In this document: one piece after another, positions 24,434 to 34,499 of the stretch
How positions within the stretch are numbered: the first letter of the stretch is position 1
How the letters are laid out: every line of letters starts with the position of its first letter
Assembly: GCF_026341515.1 (NCBI RefSeq)
Contig: NZ_JAPEOK010000001.1
Coordinates: 868,001 to 932,000 of the forward strand
Origin: Streptomyces sp. NBC_00878
GTDB taxonomy: Bacteria > Actinomycetota > Actinomycetes > Streptomycetales > Streptomycetaceae
Length of the DNA stretch: 64,000 nt
Direction of reading: 5' to 3'
Notes under the pieces: model-generated
The model's database searches: none
Seen by the model: only the letters and a program-made list of their open reading frames with translations
What the model was told of the DNA's origin: nothing
Program-made: the position numbers and the translations under genes

Positions 24434-25879
24434 CTACTCGGCGTAGAACGTCGCGTCCGCCCTGGCCGTCGTCGTGTCGGCGGGCTGGGTGTAGAGCAGG
24501 TAGTTGTAGTGCCGGAGGTAACTGCCCGCGACGTTGTACGACTCGAACGAAATGCCCGCGGACGCGTCGGCCAGCCCCGCCCGCCGATAGAAGCTCGCGT
24601 CGCTCTTGAAGGCCGTACTCCCATCGCTCTTGTCCACCCAGACCTCACCGTTGCTCCGGTGGCGGAGGTAGTAGCCGGGGAAGTTCGCCGATTCCAGGGA
24701 GACGGTCCCGCTGCCGGCGAGGCCGGTCACCACGCGGAACTGGGAGTCGGCGAGGTTGGTCACGTTCGGCTCGATCTTCGCCCGGTACTCCCAGTGCCGG
24801 ATGAACCGGTCGGGGAAGTTGTACGAGGAGAAGCGGACCGGGGTGACGCCGTCGGCCACCGGGATACCGAAGTTGGGGGTGCCGTCGGCGTTCCAGTACA
24901 GCTTCTGGTAGCGCGTACGGCGGTTGGGGTCGCCCAGCGGGTCGCCGCTGATGTCCTTGTAGTTGCGGTCGTGGTAGACGAGGACGTCGGACTTTCCGTC
25001 CTCGGACGTGGTGAAGGTGTTGTGGCCGGGGCCGTACTGGCCGGTCGCGTCGTTGCTCTTGAAGACCGGAGTCTGGGTCTTCGTCCAGGAGGCCGGGTTC
25101 ATCAGGTCGGCGGTGGCGTTGGCGGTCAGCAGGCCGAGGCAGTAGTTGGCGTCGGTGGCGCTGGCCGAAAAGGTCATGAAGACCTTGCCGTTCCGCTGGA
25201 TGACGGCCGGTCCTTCGTTGACGCGGTGGCCCACGATCTCCCAGGAGAGCGTCGGGGTCGAGATCCGCGCCGGAGTGCCGCTGATGGTCCAGGGGTTGGA
25301 CATCGGGGCGAGGTAGACGCTGGTTCCGGTGCCGACCGCCGGGTCGTTCTGCGCCCAGCTCAGATAGCGGGTCCCGCCGACGGTGAAGGTCGTCGCGTCG
25401 AGCGAGAAGGTGTCCAGTGGCAGGGCGATCCGGCCCTTCTCGGTCCAGGTCCCGGTGAGCGGATTGGCGGCGCTGGTCTCCAGGACGTACGGCCGGATCT
25501 TCCAGATGTCGCCCGAGGCACCGGCGGCGAAGTAGACGTACCACTTGCCGTCGATGAAGTGGATCTCCGGCGCCCAGATGTGCGCGCCCATCTCACCACT
25601 GGCGTGTTTCGTCCAGATCGTCGTCTCGGCGGCCGTGGCCAGCCCCTGGAGGGTGGTGGCCCGCCGCATCACGATCCTGTCGTACGCGGGCACGGTCGCC
25701 GTGAAGTAGTAGTAGCCGTCCGTGTGCTTGAAGATGTGCGGATCGGCGCGCTGTTCGGCGACGGGGTTGGTGAAGGTGACGGCGGGCGAGGCGGGGGCGG
25801 CGGCCTCGGCGATGCCGGAGGTCAGCGCGGCCAGGGTGGCGAGCAGTGCCGTGAGCACTCTTGCGATCGTGCGTCTCAC
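24434..25879 (-). CDS. Secreted GH43 alpha-L-arabinofuranosidase with C-terminal AbfB (CBM42-like) domain
   Basis: The 481-residue protein has a signal peptide ending A-E-A-A-A, then a five-bladed GH43 propeller. The catalytic acids fit GH43: Asp in R-A-D-P-H-I-F, Asp in L-D-A-T-T-F, and Glu in V-N-E-G-P-A-V. From about residue 335 the C-terminus is an AbfB-like arabinose-binding domain with three F-x-S-Y-N/F-P repeats and S-D-A-S-F-Y. GTG 25879 follows GGAGAGG at good spacing; an upstream ATG at 25894 overlaps that site. It releases arabinofuranose from arabinan or arabinoxylan. Confidence 0.88.
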   Translation of the reverse strand: MRRTIARVLTALLATLAALTSGIAEAAAPASPAVTFTNPVAEQRADPHIFKHTDGYYYFTATVPAYDRIVMRRATTLQGLATAAETTIWTKHASGEMGAHIWAPEIHFIDGKWYVYFAAGASGDIWKIRPYVLETSAANPLTGTWTEKGRIALPLDTFSLDATTFTVGGTRYLSWAQNDPAVGTGTSVYLAPMSNPWTISGTPARISTPTLSWEIVGHRVNEGPAVIQRNGKVFMTFSASATDANYCLGLLTANATADLMNPASWTKTQTPVFKSNDATGQYGPGHNTFTTSEDGKSDVLVYHDRNYKDISGDPLGDPNRRTRYQKLYWNADGTPNFGIPVADGVTPVRFSSYNFPDRFIRHWEYRAKIEPNVTNLADSQFRVVTGLAGSGTVSLESANFPGYYLRHRSNGEVWVDKSDGSTAFKSDASFYRRAGLADASAGISFESYNVAGSYLRHYNYLLYTQPADTTTARADATFYAE

Positions 25880-25943
25880 TGAGTTCCTCTCCATCACGTC
25901 GAAAGCGTCGGTCGAGCCGGACGCGCGCCTGTCAGGTCGTCGG

Positions 25944-27428
25944 TCAGGTCGTGGGCTTGAACTGCCACTGCTGGCAGGCGTTGTTGAGCCAGGTCCACTG
26001 GCGTACGTCGGCGCCGTCACCCGTACCGCAGTTGGCGACGTCGGCGACCTTGCCGGTGCTCTCGTTGACGATCCGCACGTAGTCGCCGGTCGCGGTGTAC
26101 ACGAGGCGGTACTTCTGGCAGTTGTTGTTCAGCCAGGACCACTGGGCGATGTCGGTACCGTCGGCGGCGGCACACCCGGCGGTGTCCATCACCTTGCCGG
26201 TGGCCACGTTCACCAGCCGGCTGGTGTCGTTGCCCTGGTCCTCGATCCGCCACTTCTGGTTGGCGCCGCCGGTGCAGGTCCACTGGAAGATGTTGGCGCC
26301 GTCCGCGGTGCTGCCGCCGGCGACGTCCAGGCACTTGCCGCTGTTGCGGTTCACCAGGGTGTACGCCGTCGGGGTCACCGCGGTCTCGCCTGCCGGGCCG
26401 GGGAGTGTGGTGCCGAGGGCGACCGGGGTTCCGAAGTTCGGCGTGCCGTCCGCGTTCCAGGTGAACTTCTGGGCGCGGGTCGTCCGGCCGTTGCCGCAGC
26501 CGCCGTTCGCGGTGTTGTTGCCGTGGTAGACGATCCAGTTCTCGGTGCCGTCGGGCGAGGTGAAGAACCCGTTGTGGCCAGGCCCGTAGACACCCGCCGC
26601 GTCATTGCGCTGGAAGACGGGGGTCTGCTTCTTCGTCCAGGAGGACGCCAACAGCGGGTTGGTGCCGGTCAGTTCGAGCTGGCCGAGTTTGTAGTCCGCG
26701 GTCTGGCAGTGGCTGGCGGAGAAGGTGAGGAAGGTGCGGCCGTCGTGGTACAGCGGCTCGGGCCCCTCGTTGACAGCGCCGCCCGAGGTCTCCCAGCTCA
26801 GCGTCGGGCTGGAGATGACGCTGAAGGCGGAACTGCTCAGCGTGTACGGGTTGCTCATCGGCGCGATGACCAGGCTCTGCGTACTGCCGTTGATGAAGCC
26901 GCTGCCGACCAGGTACAGGTTGTTGCCCTGCTTCAGGACGCTGGCGTCGATGAGCCAGCCGCCGGGGTTGAGGTTGGACCCGGTGAGCTGGTTCTTGAAG
27001 GTGTACGGACCCATCGGATCGGTGCCCGCGCTCTCCAACACGTAGGTGCGCTGGGAGTCGCAGCAGGCGACACCGCCCTGCCCCGCGGAGTAGTACAAAT
27101 ACCAGTGCCCGTCGAAGAAGTGCAGTTCCGGAGCCCAGAAGTTGGTGTTGCGGGTGGATGTCGTGTCGCTCCACACCTGGACGCTCGGGGCCACGGACAG
27201 CCCGGCCAGGGTCGGCGACTTCCGCATGGTCAGCACACCGGTGAACGACGTGGTGACCAGGTAGTAGTTGCCGTTGTAGTACTCCAGCCAGGGGTCGGCG
27301 CCCTTCTGCGCCTTGACCGGGTTCGTGTACGGCCGCCCCTCCGCGGCGGTGGCGGGCTGCGCGGCGACGGACGCCAGCATCACGAGCAGCGCGGCCACGA
27401 GGGAGCACCAGTGACGGACACGGAACAC
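25944..27428 (-). CDS. Secreted GH43 glycosidase with C-terminal ricin-B lectin (CBM13) domain
   Basis: The 494-residue protein has a signal peptide, a GH43 domain with acids in K-G-A-D-P-W-L, I-D-A-S-V-L and V-N-E-G-P-E-P, and from about residue 365 a ricin-type beta-trefoil with three Q-x-W repeats (N-Q-K-W, C-Q-K-Y, C-Q-Q-W). It is probably an arabinofuranosidase or a related arabinan-acting enzyme. The GTG at 27428 has AAGGGGATC upstream. It precedes the first GH43 gene by a 64-bp gap in the same direction. Confidence 0.88.
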   Translation of the reverse strand: MFRVRHWCSLVAALLVMLASVAAQPATAAEGRPYTNPVKAQKGADPWLEYYNGNYYLVTTSFTGVLTMRKSPTLAGLSVAPSVQVWSDTTSTRNTNFWAPELHFFDGHWYLYYSAGQGGVACCDSQRTYVLESAGTDPMGPYTFKNQLTGSNLNPGGWLIDASVLKQGNNLYLVGSGFINGSTQSLVIAPMSNPYTLSSSAFSVISSPTLSWETSGGAVNEGPEPLYHDGRTFLTFSASHCQTADYKLGQLELTGTNPLLASSWTKKQTPVFQRNDAAGVYGPGHNGFFTSPDGTENWIVYHGNNTANGGCGNGRTTRAQKFTWNADGTPNFGTPVALGTTLPGPAGETAVTPTAYTLVNRNSGKCLDVAGGSTADGANIFQWTCTGGANQKWRIEDQGNDTSRLVNVATGKVMDTAGCAAADGTDIAQWSWLNNNCQKYRLVYTATGDYVRIVNESTGKVADVANCGTGDGADVRQWTWLNNACQQWQFKPTT

Positions 27429-27802
27429 AGTGGATCCCCTTCCGATGAACACGACGTTCGTGACGTTCGAAATCCCGTACGGCGTACGTAACTTCGACCA
27501 GAAGATAGGTACGCGCGGGGTACGCGTCAACGCTTCTGACGCGTTTGGTTCCAGTCGGCTTTCCGTGACGTAAAACCCCAACGCGGCACGGACCCACGGG
27601 AGTTACGAGGAACCTCCGGCCGTTCGACCAGCCGGACATTGTTCGGAACCCCTTGACGCCCCCGTTCACGCCGCTTCACACTCTCGCAACGCGACGTCAC
27701 ACACGCGAAACGGCGCAGCCCGCTGCTGAGACCTCGCGGTCCTTCCTTCCGGTCCGTTCCTTCCGGACCTTCCAGCATGTCTCAGCAGAGGAAGTGGAAA
27801 CG
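27429..27802. promoter_or_regulatory. Divergent regulatory region between GH43 genes
   Basis: This 374-bp region separates divergent GH43 genes and holds no convincing gene. It contains GTTCGAAAT at 27465-27473, also present upstream of the furanose-binding protein gene (40526-40534). It also has an inverted repeat ACGCGTC/GACGCGT at 27522-27528 and 27538-27544. Either could be an operator for sugar control. GAGGAAG before ATG 27803 is the ribosome site of the rightward gene. Confidence 0.45.
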
Positions 27803-30800
27803 ATGCATCTCCCGAGACCCCGCAGCCGTGCGAGACGTTGGGCAGAAGGACTCGCCGGACTGACCGCGGCATCACTGCTTTTCGGGCTCGCCGGGCCCGT
27901 CACCTCCGCCCGCGCGGCAGACAGTGCAGACAGCGCGGAGAGCGCGGACATCACCGACGGTCTGGCCCTCTGGTACAAGCTCGACGCCGCCTCCGGCACC
28001 ACGGTGGCCGACGCCTCCGGCAACGGCCGGACCGGCACGGTGATCGGCACCGCCACCTGGTCGGACGCCGGTGAGGGGCTCTCTTTCAACGGCTCCGACA
28101 CCTACGTCAAGGTGCCGGACAACATCATGAGCGGCATGGACTCGATCTCCGTCTCGATGGACGTGAAGGTCGACTCCGCGCAGAGCACCCCGTACTTCAT
28201 CTACGGCTTCGGCAACACGAGCGGCTCGGCGGGCAACGGCTACCTGTTCACCACCGGCAGCACCTTCCGGACCTCCATCGCCTCCGGCAACTGGTCGACG
28301 GAGCAGACCACCCAGCCCTCCCCCGCCCGCGCCATGACCCGCGCGGTGTGGAAGCAGGTCACGTACACCCAGACGGGCACCACCGGCGTCCTGTACGAGG
28401 ACGGCGTCGAGGTGGCCCGCAACACGGCGGTCACCATCACACCCGGCTCCATCGGCTCCGGCACCACGACCGCCAACTACATCGGCAAATCGGTGTACCC
28501 GGGCGACAAGCTCTTCAAGGGCAGCGTCCGCGACTTCCGGGTCTACGACCGGGCGTTGGCCGACTCGGAGGTCGAGCAGCTCTCCCTCCCCGTCGCCACG
28601 CAGGGAGTCGCCGATGACAAGACCGCCCTCACCCTCGGCGACACGAGCGCCGTCGTCACGGACCTGACCCTGCCGACCACGGGCACGGCGGGCGGCTCCA
28701 CGATCGGCTGGAAGTCCGACACCCCCTCGGTGGTGTCGGACTCGGGTGCCGTCACCCGCCCCGCCGCCGGGGAGCCGGACGGCCACGCGAAACTCACCGC
28801 GACCCTGAAGAAGGGGTCGGTGACCGACACCAAGTCCTTCGACATCACAGTCCCGCCCGCGTTCGACGACGCCACGGCCACCGAGCAGGCCGCCGAGGCG
28901 CTGAAGGTCGACAACCTCGACGACGTACGCGGCAACATCACTCTGCCGACGACCGGTTCGTACGGCACGAAGGTCGGCTGGACCTCCGCGAAGCCGGACG
29001 TCGTCTCCGCCGACGGCGTCGTCCACCGCCCGGCGCACGGCGAGGGCGGCACGACCGTCGAGCTGACCGCGACCATCACCAAGGGCGACGCGCGGGCAAC
29101 CCGCGTCCTCACCGCGAAGGTGCCCGAACTCCCCACCGAGGCACCCCTCAAGGGCTATATGTTCAGCTACTTCACCGGCGAGGGCACCTCGGACGGCGAG
29201 CAGCTCTACGCGGCCCTCAGCAAGGGCAACGACCCGCTGAAATGGCGGGAGTTGAACGACGGCAGGCCCGTCCTGACCTCCACGCTCGGCCAGAAGGGCC
29301 TGCGCGACCCGTTCATCATCCGCTCCCCCGAGGGCGACAAGTTCTACCAGATTGCCACCGACCTGCGGATCTACGGCAATGGCAACTGGGACGCGGCGCA
29401 GCGCACCGGCAGCAGGTCCATCATGGTCTGGGAGTCCACCGACCTGGTCCACTGGACCGACCAGCGACTGGTCAAGGTCTCCCCCGACTCGGCCGGCAAC
29501 ACCTGGGCGCCCGAGGCGTTCTACGACGAGCAGCTCGGCTCGTACGTCGTCTTCTGGGCGTCGAAGCTGTACGACAACCCCGAGCACTCGGGCGACACGT
29601 ACAACCGCATGATGTACGCGACCACCCGCGACTTCCGCACCTTCAGCGAGCCCGAGGTGTGGATCGACCGCGGTTACTCGGTCATCGACTCGACGATGAC
29701 CAAGCAGGGTGACACCTACTACCGTCTGTCGAAGGACGAGCGGAACAACTCCTCGTCGACCCCCAACAGCAAGTTCATCTTCCAGGAGAAGAGCGACTCG
29801 ATCCTCGACGAGTCCTGGGACTTCGTGGCCGAGGGCATCGGCAAGGGCGCGATGAGCGCCGCCGAGGGACCGCTGGTGTTCAAGTCGAACACCGAGGAGA
29901 AGTGGTACGCGTTCCTGGACGAGTTCGGCGGGCGCGGCTACATCCCTTTCGAGACGACGAACCTCGCCTCGGGCAACTGGACCCCGTCCACGGGATATGA
30001 CCTGCCGTCAAGACCGCGCCACGGCACGGTACTTCCGGTCACGCAGGCCGAGTACGACCGGCTGTTGAAGGCGTACCAGCCGGACCAGATCGTCGAGTCG
30101 GTCGAGGACGTCAAGGTGACGACGGGCATCGGTGACGCCCCGGTCCTGCCGGGCACGGTCATCGCCGAGTACGCGGATGGGGTCAAGCGCCCTGTCTCCG
30201 TCACCTGGGACGAGGTCCCGGCGTCGGCGTACGCGCAGGCAGGCACGTTCACGGTGAAGGGCAGCCTGCCGGACGGAGCCGCCCTCAAGGTCGAGGCCGA
30301 GGTCACGGTCTCGGCGGAGGGCCCCGAGGTGCCCGCCGACCTGCTCCTGCACTACGGCTTCGACGAGACGACCGGCAGCATCGCCCGTGACTCCAGCGGC
30401 CATGGCTACCACGGCACGTACGTCCGTACGCCCGACTTCGGGACCGGCGTGGACGGCGGCTCGTTCAGGATGACCGGCGGCCCGAGCAGCTCGACCACCT
30501 CTCCGTACGTGCGGATCCCGAACGGCGTACTGAAGGACGCCGACAGCGTCACCGTCTCCACGTACGCCAAGTGGAAGGGCGGGGACAACTTCCAGTGGCT
30601 GTTCGGTCTGGGCCCGGACAGCGACAAGTACCTCTTCGCCACTCCGTCCAACGGCGGCGGCAAGCTCTTCTCCGCGATCACGAAGGCCACTTGGTCGGGC
30701 GAGAAGCAGATGATCGGCGGCTCGCAGCTCACCCCCGGTGAGTGGCAGCACGTCACCGTGACGGTGAACGGCGCGACCGAGACGGCGGTCCTCTACGTGG

Positions 30801-33019
30801 ACGGCGTCGAGGCGGCGCGGGCGACCGGGGTCACCATCAAGCCGTCCGAGCTGTACGACGCGTCGAAGGGCTACTCCGGCTACATCGGCAGGTCGCTCTA
30901 CTCCCCCGACCCGTACTTCGGCGGCGAGGTCGACGACTTCCGGATCTACAACCGGGCGCTGTCGCCCGCCGAGGTCCTGGAGCTGAGCGGGAACACCACA
31001 GGGATCGCCTCGGCGACCCACCCGGCACTGAAGGTCGACGCGATCATCGACGACGCGGCCGGCAGGATCACGCTTCCGCTCACGGCCGGCAGTGATGTCA
31101 CGGCCCTGGCACCGGAGTTCGGCCTCGCCCACGGGGCGTCGATCAGCCCCGCGTCAGGCTCGCTGCACGACTTCACCGAGCCGGTGACGTACGAGGTGAC
31201 CGGCTCGGACGGCAGGAAGCGCACCTGGACGGTCCGGGCCCTGGAGATGAAGAGCCCAGTGCTGCCGGGGCTGAACGCCGACCCGAACATCACACGGTTC
31301 GGCGACACCTTCTACATCTACCCGACCACGGACGGCTTCCCGGGCTGGAGCGGCACGCGGTTCAAGGCGTACTCGTCGAAGGACCTGGTGCACTGGGAGG
31401 ACCACGGCGTCATCCTCGACCTGGGTCCGGACGTCAGCTGGGCCGACAGCAGGGCCTGGGCCCCGGCGATCGAGGAGCGGAACGGCAAGTACTACTTCTA
31501 CTTCTGCGCCGACGCGAACATAGGTGTCGCGGTGTCCGACTCGCCCACGGGCCCGTTCAAGGACGCGCTGGGCAAACCGCTGCTGAAGGCGGGCCTGTAC
31601 CCGGGCCAGATGATCGACCCGGCGGTCTTCACGGACGACGACGGCACGTCGTACCTGTACTGGGGCAACGGCAGGGCGTATGTCGTCCCCCTGAACGACG
31701 ACATGGTGACTTTCGACGCGTCGCAGGTCACCGACATGACTCCCAGTGGCTACAACGAGGGCACCTTCGTCATCAAGCGCGAGGGCACCTACTACTTCAT
31801 GTGGTCGGAGAACGACACCCGGGACGAGAACTACCGCGTCGCCTACGCGACCGGCGCCTCTCCCACGGGCCCCTGGACCAAGCGGGGCGTGATCCTGGAG
31901 AAGGACCTGTCCCTGGGCATCAAGGGCCCGGGCCACCACTCGGTGGTGAAGGTGCCGAACACCGACGACTGGTACATCGCCTACCACCGCTTCGCGATCC
32001 CCGGCGGCGACGGCATGAACCGCGAAACGACCATCGACAAGCTGGAGTTCGACGCCGACGGCTTGATCAGGAAGGTCGTGCCGACGCTGTCGAGCATCGA
32101 CCCGGTCACCATCGTCCGGGCGGGTCCGGACGCGATGGGCACCGAGGGGAGCGCGATCCCGGTCACCGGCACCATCTCCGGCGCGGGCAAGCCCCGGTGG
32201 ACGGTCGAGGACGGTTCACCCTGCACCTTCGCCGACCCCGACGCAGTCCTCACCTCCATCACCTGCGCCGACGACGGTACGTACGAGGTGACACTGACCG
32301 GGGGTCGCAGCAGTGACACGCTCACCGTGACCGTGGACAACGCGGCGCCGGTGATCACGTCGGCGACGGGGCCGAGCGCCCCCGTGTCGGTCGGCAGTAG
32401 CTCGGCCGTCAAGGCCCTGTTCACCGACCTGGGGTCCGACGACTCCCAGACGTGCAAGGTCGACTGGGAGGACGGCACCGAGGCGTCCACGGGCACCGTC
32501 ACGAGCGCGGGCTGCGAGGCGACGCACACGTACAAGAAGGCGGGCATCCACCGTCCGGTGATCACGGTCACCGACGACGACGGCGGCAAGGACAGCACCC
32601 AGTTGCCGGAGCTGGTCGTCTACGACCGCGCGGCGGGTCCGATCGCCGGGGTCGGAGTCATCTCGTCCCCAGCGGGCGCGTACCCGGCCAAGCCCAAGCT
32701 GACGGGGCTGGCGGGCTTCTCGTTCGGCGCCGCGTACAGGAAGGCGAGCGACACCGTACCCGTCGGCAACGCGACCTTCGACTACGCGGCGGGCAGGGTG
32801 AAGTTCCGCTCCACCGCCTCGGACTGGCTGGTCGTCACCCGCAAGGAAGCCCAGTACCAGGGCTCAGGCACGCTCAACGGCACCGGCGGCTACGCCTTCC
32901 GCATCACCATCACCGACTCCCCCGACACCTACCGCATCAGAATCTGGAAGAGGTCGACCGGCGATGTGGTCTACGACAACCTGACGGGCACGAAGGCGTA
33001 CGGGATCGTGTTCGGCTGA
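27803..33019 (+). CDS. Giant secreted protein with two GH43 domains, two LamG-like domains and Ig/PKD-like modules
   Basis: The 1738-residue protein begins with a signal peptide (about residues 1-41). Domains by position: LamG-like jelly roll (about 50-210), two atrophied bacterial Ig-like domains (about 215-400), GH43 (about 450-740; Asp in L-R-D-P-F, Glu in A-A-E-G-P), Ig-like (about 760-845), second LamG-like (about 845-1065), Ig-like (about 1070-1150), second GH43 (about 1152-1430; Asp in N-A-D-P-N-I, Glu in Y-N-E-G-T-F), PKD-like (about 1440-1620), and a beta-rich tail. The two LamG copies share wording. It is probably cell-surface or secreted and acts on arabinan or arabinoxylan. No sortase signal is seen. 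Confidence 0.88.
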   Translation: MHLPRPRSRARRWAEGLAGLTAASLLFGLAGPVTSARAADSADSAESADITDGLALWYKLDAASGTTVADASGNGRTGTVIGTATWSDAGEGLSFNGSDTYVKVPDNIMSGMDSISVSMDVKVDSAQSTPYFIYGFGNTSGSAGNGYLFTTGSTFRTSIASGNWSTEQTTQPSPARAMTRAVWKQVTYTQTGTTGVLYEDGVEVARNTAVTITPGSIGSGTTTANYIGKSVYPGDKLFKGSVRDFRVYDRALADSEVEQLSLPVATQGVADDKTALTLGDTSAVVTDLTLPTTGTAGGSTIGWKSDTPSVVSDSGAVTRPAAGEPDGHAKLTATLKKGSVTDTKSFDITVPPAFDDATATEQAAEALKVDNLDDVRGNITLPTTGSYGTKVGWTSAKPDVVSADGVVHRPAHGEGGTTVELTATITKGDARATRVLTAKVPELPTEAPLKGYMFSYFTGEGTSDGEQLYAALSKGNDPLKWRELNDGRPVLTSTLGQKGLRDPFIIRSPEGDKFYQIATDLRIYGNGNWDAAQRTGSRSIMVWESTDLVHWTDQRLVKVSPDSAGNTWAPEAFYDEQLGSYVVFWASKLYDNPEHSGDTYNRMMYATTRDFRTFSEPEVWIDRGYSVIDSTMTKQGDTYYRLSKDERNNSSSTPNSKFIFQEKSDSILDESWDFVAEGIGKGAMSAAEGPLVFKSNTEEKWYAFLDEFGGRGYIPFETTNLASGNWTPSTGYDLPSRPRHGTVLPVTQAEYDRLLKAYQPDQIVESVEDVKVTTGIGDAPVLPGTVIAEYADGVKRPVSVTWDEVPASAYAQAGTFTVKGSLPDGAALKVEAEVTVSAEGPEVPADLLLHYGFDETTGSIARDSSGHGYHGTYVRTPDFGTGVDGGSFRMTGGPSSSTTSPYVRIPNGVLKDADSVTVSTYAKWKGGDNFQWLFGLGPDSDKYLFATPSNGGGKLFSAITKATWSGEKQMIGGSQLTPGEWQHVTVTVNGATETAVLYVDGVEAARATGVTIKPSELYDASKGYSGYIGRSLYSPDPYFGGEVDDFRIYNRALSPAEVLELSGNTTGIASATHPALKVDAIIDDAAGRITLPLTAGSDVTALAPEFGLAHGASISPASGSLHDFTEPVTYEVTGSDGRKRTWTVRALEMKSPVLPGLNADPNITRFGDTFYIYPTTDGFPGWSGTRFKAYSSKDLVHWEDHGVILDLGPDVSWADSRAWAPAIEERNGKYYFYFCADANIGVAVSDSPTGPFKDALGKPLLKAGLYPGQMIDPAVFTDDDGTSYLYWGNGRAYVVPLNDDMVTFDASQVTDMTPSGYNEGTFVIKREGTYYFMWSENDTRDENYRVAYATGASPTGPWTKRGVILEKDLSLGIKGPGHHSVVKVPNTDDWYIAYHRFAIPGGDGMNRETTIDKLEFDADGLIRKVVPTLSSIDPVTIVRAGPDAMGTEGSAIPVTGTISGAGKPRWTVEDGSPCTFADPDAVLTSITCADDGTYEVTLTGGRSSDTLTVTVDNAAPVITSATGPSAPVSVGSSSAVKALFTDLGSDDSQTCKVDWEDGTEASTGTVTSAGCEATHTYKKAGIHRPVITVTDDDGGKDSTQLPELVVYDRAAGPIAGVGVISSPAGAYPAKPKLTGLAGFSFGAAYRKASDTVPVGNATFDYAAGRVKFRSTASDWLVVTRKEAQYQGSGTLNGTGGYAFRITITDSPDTYRIRIWKRSTGDVVYDNLTGTKAYGIVFG

Positions 33020-33073
33020 GGACTGGGGCTGACGGCTGAGGGCGGTGTCAGTGCCGTGCTGGAAGATAGGGGC

Positions 33074-34066
33074 GTGCAGCTTCCCTACGTCTATCGCGTC
33101 ACCAAGTACGACCCCGTCGACCGTGACGAGCGCGGGCACTACACCGGCACCGAGGACACCGTCAGCGATCACGGTGAGGTCGAGGCGGCCTACCTTCGGG
33201 CGGTCGAGGCGTTCGCCGTGGAGGCCGGTGTCGATCGCTTGTCCGTCCGTGAGCCCCAGGTTCCGTCCCTCGCGCACTTCAGTGTTGAGCGGCCCCTGGA
33301 CGGCTTGGGGCTTGTGGGGCTCTTTCCGGCTGGTCTTGCCGGTGTCTACGACGGAGCGGAGGTGCCGCTCGCCATTGGGCTGGCGCTGGTGCGGCTCATG
33401 CTGCGGGACAGCGGTGTCTGGTGTCGTCTGGAGGCGGAGGGGACGTTCGCTGTGCACGTCGGGTGGGACCAGTACCTCTACATCGGCAGTCGCCGGTTCT
33501 GTGCGGAGGCGCTGACACAAACCCGCGCGCTCGGGCTGTTCCCGGAGCGGCTGGACGCCTCCCCGTACGACATGGAGGCCAACGGGGAAGACGTCCAACG
33601 GCCAGGTGATGAGGATTTTTGGGCCCGTCTCCGCCGGGCAGTCGCCGCCGGCCGCGCCGGGCTTCTGGAGGAGATGTACCTTGAGGGCGCCTCGCGGTGG
33701 CACCATCTCGCCCTCGACACCATCGACACAGTTCGCGCCGGGCTCGCTCCCCGCGCGCGGCTGGCCGTGTGGCCCGACCTGTCCTCCGACGTCGACGCAG
33801 TTCTCAGTGCCCTTCCCGCCGAGGGCCTCGTCGAGTGTGTCTGGCAGGGCAAGGACGGCCGGATCCACAGCGCTGTCGCTGACGAGGAGGCGTTCCCGGA
33901 GCTGACCGCCCGGATATCCGGTGCCGATACCAAGGCCAGTGCCGCGATGCTTCTGTCCGTGTATGCCGGTGAACGTGCGCCCCTGCTCACCGCTGTCATG
34001 CCTGACAGCGACGGGGTGGTACGGGCCCGCTGGCAGGCCCAGGCGGCGCCGAGCGACCGGGACTGA
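33074..34066 (+). CDS. Conserved hypothetical protein
   Basis: The 330-residue acidic, soluble protein begins M-Q-L-P-Y-V-Y-R-V-T-K-Y-D-P. It has no signal peptide and no catalytic motif I recognise. I think similar proteins occur in Streptomyces as RNA-ligase-like or unnamed families, but I cannot place it. GTG 33074 has GATAGGGG upstream and is preferred to GTG 33056. It follows the GH43 giant by 54 bp. Codon use is less GC-biased than its neighbours, which may point to a separate origin. Confidence 0.7.
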   Translation: MQLPYVYRVTKYDPVDRDERGHYTGTEDTVSDHGEVEAAYLRAVEAFAVEAGVDRLSVREPQVPSLAHFSVERPLDGLGLVGLFPAGLAGVYDGAEVPLAIGLALVRLMLRDSGVWCRLEAEGTFAVHVGWDQYLYIGSRRFCAEALTQTRALGLFPERLDASPYDMEANGEDVQRPGDEDFWARLRRAVAAGRAGLLEEMYLEGASRWHHLALDTIDTVRAGLAPRARLAVWPDLSSDVDAVLSALPAEGLVECVWQGKDGRIHSAVADEEAFPELTARISGADTKASAAMLLSVYAGERAPLLTAVMPDSDGVVRARWQAQAAPSDRD

Positions 34067-34132
34067 GTGTTCCTGAGACCCTTCACCGAGGTGAGATCGT
34101 CACTGCTGCGATCAGGACACGGCGCCCATGGA

Positions 34133-34480
34133 TCAGCGACCGGACCTCAGGCGATCGACCCAGCGGCCAAGGCCCCGGCGTGAGCGGCGCGGGCGCGGCT
34201 GGCGAAGGCGACGATCCGCTGCGTGGACCTGGCCGGTTTCGCCAGGGCCGCGTCCCCAGTGATCGTCCGGTGACAGGATCGGCGCCTTGCGTTCTGCTTG
34301 GGCTCGGATCTCAACGTGAGATTCGTGAGCGGTGACGCGGAATGCCTCTTCGTAGGAGGCCAGAGCGGCGCTCAGGGCCCCGCCCCCAAGGCCCCGACGA
34401 CGAATGCGCGCGGCCAGCCACGCAAGGAAGCCCAGAACAACGGCGAGGCCGCCGATCAAGATCAGGAACGGTAAGAACAC
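34133..34480 (-). CDS. Small single-pass membrane protein
   Basis: The 115-residue protein has one N-terminal transmembrane helix (F-L-I-L-I-G-G-L-A-V-V-L-G-F-L-A-W-L), a positively charged stop (R-I-R-R-R), a short helical region and an Arg-rich tail, so the C-terminus is probably cytoplasmic. GTG 34480 is 6 nt from AGGGAG and is preferred to GTG 34495. It follows the phosphotransferase gene and is convergent with the hypothetical gene. No function can be assigned. Confidence 0.55.
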   Translation of the reverse strand: MFLPFLILIGGLAVVLGFLAWLAARIRRRGLGGGALSAALASYEEAFRVTAHESHVEIRAQAERKAPILSPDDHWGRGPGETGQVHAADRRLRQPRPRRSRRGLGRWVDRLRSGR

Positions 34481-34499
34481 ATCGGTCTCCCTCACGGCC

